Source: CBDUUP01 sp965370435 (GTDB lineage: Bacteria > Chloroflexota > Anaerolineae > Anaerolineales > UBA11579). Taken from it: 16,828 nt of DNA. The notes under the pieces were generated by a model, which worked only from the letters and a program-made list of their open reading frames with translations, searched no databases and was not told where the DNA came from. Position numbers and translations under genes: made by a program. The DNA lies in NCBI GenBank assembly GCA_965370435.1, contig CBDUUP010000048.1, forward strand, positions 1 through 16,828, given 5' to 3'. Positions 6,262 to 12,324 of this stretch are shown here, one piece after another (position 1 is the stretch's first letter; each line of letters begins with the position of its first letter).

Positions 6262-7716
6262 TCAAGGCAGCGGATTATTATATGCCCAGTCCAACCCCAG
6301 AGCGATAACGATATCTAGCGTGCTGCTGGGATCATAGCTGCTGAAGATGGCGTTGGGCGAGATGCTGAGCAGTTCCACCAGGTATTGAACCGTGTATGGA
6401 TTGCCGGTGTAGTCAATGATGGTCGTGTTTTGGTAGGGCTGGTTGGCGTTGGTGACTTCTATGATATTGAAGCCAAATCCCAGCAAGTAATCCCCCGTGC
6501 CTGACGCCAGCCCAGGCACGCTGGTCCCATTGCGAACCGAGATGATCGCGCCCTCGGTCAGCACGCACTGGGTGATGTCGGTCGAGCAGGTTGCCCCCGC
6601 CGCCGTCGCCGTGCCGAAGATCTCGTCCCGCAAGATGCGGATCTGATCCGGTATGGGCTTGACAATGTCCAATCCTTCCGGTGAGACCGCAAAGGTGACG
6701 TGTTCTACGTCAATGACGACCCCGTGGATGTCCTCCTCCGGGATCTGTTGGGCCAGGATCGCCAATTGGATGATCTGGGTCATATCCAAATTGGTGTTGA
6801 TCCCCCCGGAGAGTTCTGTGAATAGCGCCTCGCTTTTTTCGATCAGGGTGGGGATCATATCAAAGCGCAGGATTTGATTCCGGATCGCCATAATGACCTC
6901 TTGCTGCCGCCTCGACCGGTCGAAATCCCCGCCGGCGGTCTTGCGGGTGCGGATGTACCCCAGGGCGATGTCGCCGGGCAGAGTCTGCACGCCGGGCTGC
7001 AAGGTCAAGGGGATGTCATCGCCGCCCAACCGGTCAATGGTGATCTCCTCGGTGACATTGATTTTCACCCCTCCGATCTCGTCTATGAACCGCTCGAAGG
7101 CTCCAAAGTCAATCTGGGCGTAGAAATGGATGTCCACTCCCAGGAACTTCTCTACCGTATCAATCGCCAGTCCTGGCCCCCCGCCGGGCATTTCGTAGGC
7201 CTCCCCCAACTGGTAGGCGGTGTTGATCTTGCCATATCCGAATCCACCGGGTATCTCCACCCACAGGTCGCGGGGGATTGATAGCATCCCCGCCGTTCTT
7301 CCCACCGGGTCCAGGGTCAACAGCATCATGGAGTCGGTGCGCGGCGGGCCTTCGCCTACCGTCCAATCGCGGTAATCCAATCCCATCAGCAGGATGGTGA
7401 CTCGGCTGGCCCCGTCCCAGGGTTCCGCGATGGGGCCGGTCGACCCCTGGAATGGCTCATCAGGGACGAAGACGCCTTCCGGCAGGGGCGTAGGGGTGCG
7501 ATATTGATCTCCCGGATCATCATCTAAGAGCTGGCTGGTATTCAAGAAAAAATCGCGTGTATTGGTGAACGCCAGGATGCCGGTGATGACCATTATGATG
7601 GCAAATCCCGCCAGCATCCCGTATAGGAGCCGTTTATCTTGGGATCTTGGCGGAGGCGCGGGTATGGGCGAAGATTTAGGTATCGGTTTGAGTTCGTTCG
7701 GTTGTAATGGTTCCAT
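6262..7716 (-). CDS. LytR-CpsA-Psr (LCP) family cell-envelope phosphotransferase
   Basis: LCP enzymes move lipid-linked glycopolymers onto peptidoglycan or other envelope acceptors at the outer face of the membrane. The 484-residue protein has a Pro-rich cytoplasmic tail, one TM segment (about 31-51), and an LCP catalytic domain (about 104-282). Conserved residues include RTDSMMLLTL (R126, D128), SIPRDLWV (R149), GKINTAY (162-168), YIRTRKTAGGDFDRSRRQQEV (here R256, R258, D264, R267, R270). A LytR_C domain follows at about 388-476 (IISVRNGTSVPGLASG). The start has a short AAGG ribosome site. A possible promoter has its -35 in the MITE upstream (7788-7793) and TATAAT at 7765-7770. The polymer transferred is unknown. 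No glycan genes are in view. Confidence 0.92.
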   Translation of the reverse strand: MEPLQPNELKPIPKSSPIPAPPPRSQDKRLLYGMLAGFAIIMVITGILAFTNTRDFFLNTSQLLDDDPGDQYRTPTPLPEGVFVPDEPFQGSTGPIAEPWDGASRVTILLMGLDYRDWTVGEGPPRTDSMMLLTLDPVGRTAGMLSIPRDLWVEIPGGFGYGKINTAYQLGEAYEMPGGGPGLAIDTVEKFLGVDIHFYAQIDFGAFERFIDEIGGVKINVTEEITIDRLGGDDIPLTLQPGVQTLPGDIALGYIRTRKTAGGDFDRSRRQQEVIMAIRNQILRFDMIPTLIEKSEALFTELSGGINTNLDMTQIIQLAILAQQIPEEDIHGVVIDVEHVTFAVSPEGLDIVKPIPDQIRILRDEIFGTATAAGATCSTDITQCVLTEGAIISVRNGTSVPGLASGTGDYLLGFGFNIIEVTNANQPYQNTTIIDYTGNPYTVQYLVELLSISPNAIFSSYDPSSTLDIVIALGLDWAYNNPLP

Positions 7717-7762
7717 AATTACCTTAATTTTATCAATCTTTATGTATTTTTACATTAGGATG

Positions 7763-7771
7763 AGATTATAA
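7763..7771. repeat. Target-site duplication, left copy (AGATTATAA)
   Basis: AGATTATAA abuts the left end of the 151-bp element and recurs exactly at 7923-7931 next to its right end. It is the 9-bp footprint of an insertion. Confidence 0.8.
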
Positions 7772-7793
7772 GTGTTCACGCAAATGTTGTCGC
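7765..7793 (-). promoter_or_regulatory. Possible hybrid promoter, MITE left end toward the LCP gene
   Basis: On the minus strand GCGACA (7793-7788, inside the element) and TATAAT (7770-7765, inside the target duplication) are 17 bases apart. The start site would be near 7758, about 42 bases before the LCP ATG. Confidence 0.4.
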
Positions 7794-7922
7794 CTTAACC
7801 TCCCGCAGGTTGTCTCTCTGATAAAAATGTCCGGTTTAGCCTAAAGTTTTCTTTGAAAATGGCTGTTTCAAGACGAACCTGCGGGAGGTTGCGTCTCTCA
7901 TTGACATTTTTTGCGTGAACCC
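7772..7922. mobile_element. 151-bp MITE with 13-bp terminal inverted repeats
   Basis: The left end GTGTTCACGCAAA and the inverted right end GGGTTCACGCAAA match at 12 of 13 bases. A perfect 9-bp direct repeat (AGATTATAA, 7763-7771 and 7923-7931) flanks the element exactly, as expected for transposition. Inside lie two imperfect palindromes, AACCT-CCCGC-AGGTT (7797-7811) and AACCT-GCGGG-AGGTT (7876-7890), exact reverse complements of each other, and a shared GTCTCTC next to each. No ORF of any size fits. It must have moved with a transposase supplied in trans. The parent insertion sequence is not in the window. Confidence 0.85.
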
Positions 7923-7929
7923 AGATTAT
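7901..7929 (+). promoter_or_regulatory. Possible hybrid promoter, MITE right end toward the ABC-F gene
   Basis: A perfect -35, TTGACA (7901-7906), lies inside the right end. Seventeen bases later, GATTAT (7924-7929, 4 of 6 matches to TATAAT) lies in the target duplication. The start site would be near 7936, about 113 bases before the ABC-F start codon. Confidence 0.45.
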
Positions 7930-7931
7930 AA
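7923..7931. repeat. Target-site duplication, right copy (AGATTATAA)
   Basis: This is an exact copy of 7763-7771, directly after the last base of the element's right terminal repeat. Confidence 0.8.
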
Positions 7932-8048
7932 CATGGACGGCATAGAACAGCCTGGTTGCGGTAAAATACTAGCCTGTTGATGCTGGCTTCAGTATTTGTG
8001 CAACTACTGTGCCAGAGAATTGGCTGAAATTCATAATAGGATAGACCC
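7932..8048 (+). other. Leader region upstream of the ABC-F gene
   Basis: This is the rest of the 332-base gap that is not part of the MITE. It contains AGGA (8038-8041), seven bases before the TTG start of the ABC-F gene, and a -10-like CATAAT (8032-8037) without a -35. A 15-codon open frame (7933-7980) has no ribosome site. No riboswitch, tRNA or strong terminator hairpin is visible. Confidence 0.4.
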
Positions 8049-10049
8049 TTGTCTCTTATCACCGCCACCAATCTCTCCAAATCCTTCGAACCCGATGAAA
8101 TTTTCATGGGGCTGTCTCTCAGCATCCCTCACCGGGCCAGAATCGCTATCGTAGGTCCCAACGGCGTAGGCAAAACCACCCTGCTGCGTATCTTGGCCGG
8201 AGAAGACACCCCCAACGAAGGCAGCGTCCAGCGAGCGCGAAATTTAAAGATGGGCTACCTGCCCCAGGAAGCCGACCTCCAAGCTGACCATTCCCTCTGG
8301 GCGGAATGCCTCTCCGTCTTTCAAGGCTTGATAGCCCAGGAAGCCGAGCTTGCCAGCCTGGAAGCCAAGATGGGCGACCCCGCCCTGGCCGAGGAGATCT
8401 TGCCCCGCTACGGACAGTTGCAAGAGGCCTTTGATCTGGCTGGCGGCTACACCTACGAGACCCGCATCCGCCAGACCTTGACCGGGCTGGGTTTCATGCC
8501 CGATGAACATGAGATACCCCTCAGCCATCTCTCCGGCGGACAGCGAACCCGAGCCTTGTTGGCCCGCCTGCTGCTATCCGACCCCGAACTGCTCATCCTC
8601 GACGAGCCGACCAACCATCTTGACATCGCCGCAGTGGAGTGGCTGGAGGGCTATCTCCGGGATTGGGACGGGGCCGCCCTCATCGTCTCCCACGACCGAT
8701 ATTTCATCAACCGGGTGGTCAATATGATCTGGGAGATGAGTCCTTCTGTCCTGGAGGTCTACCGCGGAAATTACACCGCTTATCTCATGCAGCGCCAGGA
8801 ACGTTGGGACCGGAGACAAGAGGACTTCACCCGCGAGATTGACCGCATGCTCAAAGAGTTGGATTTTGTCAAACGTTTCATCGCTGGGGAGCGTTCCCAA
8901 ATGGCTAAAGGCAAATTGAGCCGCCTCAGCCGCCAGATCGAGGCGATTGAGAAGCTGGGCTTGCAAGGGATCAAGGGCAAGAGTTGGAGCCGGATCGCCA
9001 GCCAGATAAAGGTCAACCGCAACCCCATGCGTGTAGCCGAAGCCGAACAGCGCCTCAAGGCCCTGCGCGCGCCCTACAACCGCCCTCCCCGCCTAAACCT
9101 CGACTTGAGTTCCCGCCAGCGCAGCGGCAACCTGGTTCTGCGCACCTATGATTTAGAGATTGGCTATCCCGGTACCCCTCTCTTCTCCACCCAGGACCTC
9201 GAACTCCGCCGCCTGGAATGTGCCGCCTTGATCGGCCCCAACGGCTCCGGGAAAACCACCTTCCTGCGCACGATTTTGGAGGGTCTGCCGCCCTTGGCTG
9301 GTGAGACACTATTAGGGGCCAGCTTGAAGATTGGGTATTTCGCCCAGGCCCACGAAGAGCTTCAGCCCGAACTCACTCTTGTCCAAGAGATCGAGTCAGT
9401 CGCGCCCAAAATGCTCGTTAAAGAGATCCGAAACTATCTGGGCCGTTTCCTCTTCCGCGGCGACGACGTGTACAAGCCCGTCTCAGTGCTTTCCGGTGGG
9501 GAGCGCGGCCGCCTGGCCTTGGCGAAATTAGCCTTGATGGATTCCAACCTCCTGCTCCTCGACGAACCCACCAACCACCTGGACATCCCCTCCCAGGAGA
9601 TTTTGCAGGATGTGCTGTCTGAGTATGAAGGCACCATCATCCTGGTTTCTCACGACCGTTATTTGATCGAATTCCTGGCTACCCAAATATGGGAGATTGA
9701 CGCTCAGTCGAAGACCCTGACTATTTTCAAAGGGACCTACAGCGAATACAAGGCCGAACAGCAAACCCAGGCTGCTCAGGACTCTGGTGAGGAGGAGCCG
9801 AAAACGGCGAAATCCCGTGTTCCAGTCCGCAACCCGGATCGGAACGCAGAAAAGCGCCGCCAGAAACGCCTCGGCGAATTAGAATCCAGTATCGCAAAAC
9901 TGGAAGAGCAGTTGTCCGCCGCCGGGAAAAAACTGGAAATCCCGCCTCCCGATCCCGCCGAAGTCGAAAAGCTCGGCGCGGAGTACGTCCGTATCCAGAC
10001 CACCCTAGAAAAGGCCCTGACCGAGTGGGAAAAATTGCACATTGATTGA
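8049..10049 (+). CDS. ABC-F family ATPase (ribosome-associated translation factor)
   Basis: ABC-F proteins have two ATPase domains and no membrane part. They act on the ribosomal E site to relieve stalled or drug-bound ribosomes. The 666-residue protein has domain 1 with Walker A GPNGVGKT 36-43, LSGGQ 161-165 and Walker B LLILDEPTNHLD 181-192, a charged linker about 240-345 (the P-site tRNA-contact arm), and domain 2 with GPNGSGKT 396-403, LSGGE 481-485 and LLLLDEPTNHLD 501-512. A C-terminal coiled coil (about 597-664) follows. Both catalytic glutamates are present. The start is TTG (8049), supported by AGGA seven bases upstream and by the typical MSLITATNLSKSF beginning. The subfamily (Uup-, YdiF- or resistance-type) cannot be settled by eye. 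A resistance role is not claimed. Confidence 0.92.
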   Translation: MSLITATNLSKSFEPDEIFMGLSLSIPHRARIAIVGPNGVGKTTLLRILAGEDTPNEGSVQRARNLKMGYLPQEADLQADHSLWAECLSVFQGLIAQEAELASLEAKMGDPALAEEILPRYGQLQEAFDLAGGYTYETRIRQTLTGLGFMPDEHEIPLSHLSGGQRTRALLARLLLSDPELLILDEPTNHLDIAAVEWLEGYLRDWDGAALIVSHDRYFINRVVNMIWEMSPSVLEVYRGNYTAYLMQRQERWDRRQEDFTREIDRMLKELDFVKRFIAGERSQMAKGKLSRLSRQIEAIEKLGLQGIKGKSWSRIASQIKVNRNPMRVAEAEQRLKALRAPYNRPPRLNLDLSSRQRSGNLVLRTYDLEIGYPGTPLFSTQDLELRRLECAALIGPNGSGKTTFLRTILEGLPPLAGETLLGASLKIGYFAQAHEELQPELTLVQEIESVAPKMLVKEIRNYLGRFLFRGDDVYKPVSVLSGGERGRLALAKLALMDSNLLLLDEPTNHLDIPSQEILQDVLSEYEGTIILVSHDRYLIEFLATQIWEIDAQSKTLTIFKGTYSEYKAEQQTQAAQDSGEEEPKTAKSRVPVRNPDRNAEKRRQKRLGELESSIAKLEEQLSAAGKKLEIPPPDPAEVEKLGAEYVRIQTTLEKALTEWEKLHID

Positions 10050-10088
10050 GCGCCGCCCTTAACATCCTGCAAATCCAAAGCAAACACC

Positions 10089-11411
10089 ATGCCCCAGAAA
10101 AATCCCCTTTCGAAAAATACCTCCCAGCCCGGCGATCTGCCGCGCTGGTTCTGGATAACGGGGATCATCCTCCTGATAATTTCTTTAATGATCTACATTG
10201 CTGTTGGCGTCCAAAAAATCGCCGAGGAGCCAGCCACAGAGACCCCCACATCATCACCTTTTGTCCGCCCCCAGACAGAGATCACGCCCATCCCCGCCAA
10301 TTCAGGGAAGATGTCAATCTGGCACGCCCTCCCCGAAACCGAAGCTCAAGCGCTCAATGAGATTGTCTTCTTATTCCAGGAGCAGAATCCCGGATTGGTG
10401 GTTGAAGTCTTGTTCATCCCCTCCGCCGATCTGCTGGATAAATACCAGGCCGCAGCCGCAGCCGGGGGCGGCCCTGACATCCTTCTGGGCCTCGCCGATT
10501 GGGGGCCGTCCCTTCACGAAGACGGCTTATTAAATGATATGTCCGATTTCCTTGAAAATCCAGCCATGCCTCAGTTCAACTCGGCGGCCCTGGCCTTGAG
10601 CCAGTTCCAGGGCGGGCAATTTGGCCTCCCCTATCGGATTGGCGGCGTGGTGATGTATCGCAATACCGCCCTCGTCCCTGAAGCCCCCTCCACTCTCGAT
10701 GAATTGGTCGCCCTTGCCGAAGCGGCGATCGGCCAGGAAACCTACGGCGCATTGCTGGAGATGAACCCTTTTTATTCTCTGGGCCATTTGTACGCTCTGG
10801 GAGGCGCGTTGATGGATCCCAACGGCGATCCAGCTTTCAACACCCCGGAGGGCGTCGCCTGGTTGGAGATGCTGGGTACTTTCAGAGATTTGGGGGCCGA
10901 TCTATGGTTTGGAGATTTTGACCTGGAGTTATTCAAGGACGGGAACGTGGGCATCCTGGTTGACACCACCTGGAGCCTCTTGGATATAGCCGGTGCGCTG
11001 GGCGCAGGGAACCTGACAGTTGATCCCTGGCCCGAAGGGATGTCTGGGTTTGTGTTCAGCGACTGTCTATATCTGAATCCCAATTTATCTAAAGATGACG
11101 CTGACCTGATCCAAACTTTCGCTGCCTACTTTTTCTCGCCGGAGGCCCAGGCTGTTTTCGCCAGCGCAGATCCGGGCTTCATCCCGGCCGTTTCGGGCGT
11201 AGAACTCGACCGCCTTCGCCTTGAAGCCCAGACCGCCCTAGAAGGCGGCGTCCCCTACATCCTGACCCCTGAACTTGACCAATACTGGACCCCGCTGGAG
11301 AATGCCATTATTATATATTTAGAGACTGACACCGACGCCGATGTCGTCCTCTCAAGCGCCGAAGAAGTGATCCTAGAACTGCTGGAAGAGATCCGCCAAG
11401 CCGAAGATTGA
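10089..11411 (+). CDS. Membrane-anchored extracellular solute-binding protein (family 1)
   Basis: This 440-residue protein has a short cytoplasmic N-terminus, one uncleaved-looking TM segment (about 20-41, WFWITGIILLIISLMIYIAVGV), a Thr/Pro-rich spacer (about 45-72) and a periplasmic-binding-type domain (about 73-440). That domain shows the family 1 pattern: SIWHALPETEAQALNEIVFLF, FNPG-type NPGLVVEVLFI, AAAAAGGGPDILLGLADW, GLPYRIGGVVMYRNTALV, and GNVGILVDTTWSL. Binding proteins of this family usually deliver sugars or similar solutes to an ABC permease, but no permease or ATPase partner lies nearby, and there is no lipobox Cys. It begins 39 bases after the ABC-F stop with no clear ribosome site, so it may be read from the same transcript. 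The ligand is unknown. Confidence 0.82.
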   Translation: MPQKNPLSKNTSQPGDLPRWFWITGIILLIISLMIYIAVGVQKIAEEPATETPTSSPFVRPQTEITPIPANSGKMSIWHALPETEAQALNEIVFLFQEQNPGLVVEVLFIPSADLLDKYQAAAAAGGGPDILLGLADWGPSLHEDGLLNDMSDFLENPAMPQFNSAALALSQFQGGQFGLPYRIGGVVMYRNTALVPEAPSTLDELVALAEAAIGQETYGALLEMNPFYSLGHLYALGGALMDPNGDPAFNTPEGVAWLEMLGTFRDLGADLWFGDFDLELFKDGNVGILVDTTWSLLDIAGALGAGNLTVDPWPEGMSGFVFSDCLYLNPNLSKDDADLIQTFAAYFFSPEAQAVFASADPGFIPAVSGVELDRLRLEAQTALEGGVPYILTPELDQYWTPLENAIIIYLETDTDADVVLSSAEEVILELLEEIRQAED

Positions 11412-11466
11412 TTCACTGCTCATCCTATCCCTGTCTCCCCGCCTGCTCACCGCCACATTATCTACC

Positions 11467-11502
11467 AAGACCTGTCAGGTTTTTAAAACCTGTCAGGTCT
11501 TT
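11467..11502. repeat. Inverted pair of ACCTGTCAGGT palindromes
   Basis: Two adjoining arms (11467-11484 and 11485-11502), each containing ACCTGTCAGGT, are reverse complements except at the central base. They form a long AT-centred hairpin 55 bases past the solute-binding gene, followed by CTTTTCC. This could terminate that gene. The pattern matches a repeat that is frequent in Anaerolineae genomes (from memory, not checked here). Confidence 0.7.
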
Positions 11503-11512
11503 TCCGGCTGGA

Positions 11513-11546
11513 GGGACAAATGTCCCTTGTTGTTGAGGACATTTGT
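11513..11546. repeat. GGGACAAATGTCCC inverted repeat
   Basis: GGGACAAATGTCCC (11513-11526) is itself a near-palindrome. Its ACAAATGTCC part returns inverted at 11537-11546 (GGACATTTGT) after 11 bases, so two fold-backs are possible. It is likely another interspersed intergenic repeat. Confidence 0.55.
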
Positions 11547-11577
11547 AAGTTGCCAAAAATAGCATAATGGGTTATTT

Positions 11578-11624
11578 TTAGGTAAGCCATAAAATAAATT
11601 ATGATAAACTTATGGCATACCAAA
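11578..11624. promoter_or_regulatory. Inverted-repeat operator over the feo operon promoter
   Basis: TTAGGTAAGCCATAA (11578-11592) and the inverted form of 11610-11624 (TTTGGTATGCCATAA) match at 13 of 15 bases around a 17-base spacer. A -10-like TATGAT (11600-11605) sits in the spacer, with TTTAGG (11577-11582) 17 bases upstream as -35. The arms begin TTWGGT, like the DtxR/IdeR iron box (TTAGGTTAG...). The location just before a DtxR-type gene suggests iron-dependent autorepression of the whole operon. Confidence 0.6.
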
Positions 11625-11634
11625 GGATATTGAC

Positions 11635-12306
11635 ATGAGTGAAAGCGGCGAAATGTATTTGTTGACCATCGCCAAGCTTGCGGAGGCCGGCGTAGACGCC
11701 CCGGTTCCGCTCTCCCGTCTCGCGGAGGAGCTTTCGGTGTTGCCCGTTTCGGCCAACCAGATGATCCGCAAGCTGGATGAGGAAGGGATGGTCAAATATC
11801 TCCCTTACAAGGGCGCGGAACTGACCGAGGCGGGACGCCAGGCCACCCAGCGCATCCTGCGCAAGCACCGCCTCTGGGAGGTATTTCTGGTTGACCACCT
11901 CTCACTCTCTTTTGAAGAAGCCCACGAGCTGGCCTGCCGAATCGAACATGTTTGCACCGAGAAGGTCACCGAGAATCTGGCGAATTTCCTCGGGGAGCCG
12001 GATTTCAACCCCGAGGGCAGACCCATCCCCTCCGCCGGGTTGGTCAGCCCGGCCGTGCCCGCCTCGCCGCTGGGCTACCTGAAAGTCGGTCAGCGAGGGG
12101 AGATCGTGAATGTGGAGACCGAGACCGCCGCGAGCGCTTTTCTGGAAGGGGAGGGGATCGTCCCTGGAGCCGAGGTATCCCTCCTGGCGGTGAGCGACCG
12201 GGGAGCCGCTTTATTGGAAGTGGGCGAACGCCAGGTGAGCGTCATCAAGGAAATTGTGGATCAGATCGCAGTACGAGTCTCCGGCGTTGAGCCGGAGGCA
12301 GCATAA
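11635..12306 (+). CDS. DtxR/IdeR-type iron-dependent repressor
   Basis: This metal-sensing repressor of 223 residues has an N-terminal winged helix (about 5-65, MYLLTIAKL, then PVSANQMIRKLDEEGMVKY), a dimerisation and metal domain (about 66-140), and a C-terminal SH3/FeoA-like domain (about 147-218). By alignment from memory to IdeR, the metal residues are M7, H78, E82, H97, C101, E104 and H105 (EMYL, KHRLWEVFL, HELACRIEH). Met and Cys at these places are typical of iron sensors, while manganese sensors (MntR) carry Asp and Glu. AAAGGA lies seven bases before the ATG. It is the first gene of the Feo operon, and an inverted repeat lies over its promoter, so it probably represses itself and feoB when iron is plentiful. 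Confidence 0.9.
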   Translation: MSESGEMYLLTIAKLAEAGVDAPVPLSRLAEELSVLPVSANQMIRKLDEEGMVKYLPYKGAELTEAGRQATQRILRKHRLWEVFLVDHLSLSFEEAHELACRIEHVCTEKVTENLANFLGEPDFNPEGRPIPSAGLVSPAVPASPLGYLKVGQRGEIVNVETETAASAFLEGEGIVPGAEVSLLAVSDRGAALLEVGERQVSVIKEIVDQIAVRVSGVEPEAA

Positions 12307-12324
12307 CGAGGAGACCAAATCCCC

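Noticed and set aside
7933..7980. 15-codon open frame as an attenuator leader peptide for the ABC-F gene
   Set aside because: There is no ribosome site, no alternative terminator or anti-terminator hairpins, and the proposed transcript start is itself uncertain.
7898..8125. 75-codon minus-strand frame overlapping the ABC-F start
   Set aside because: It overlaps the MITE end and the conserved ABC-F N-terminus, with no domain or ribosome site.
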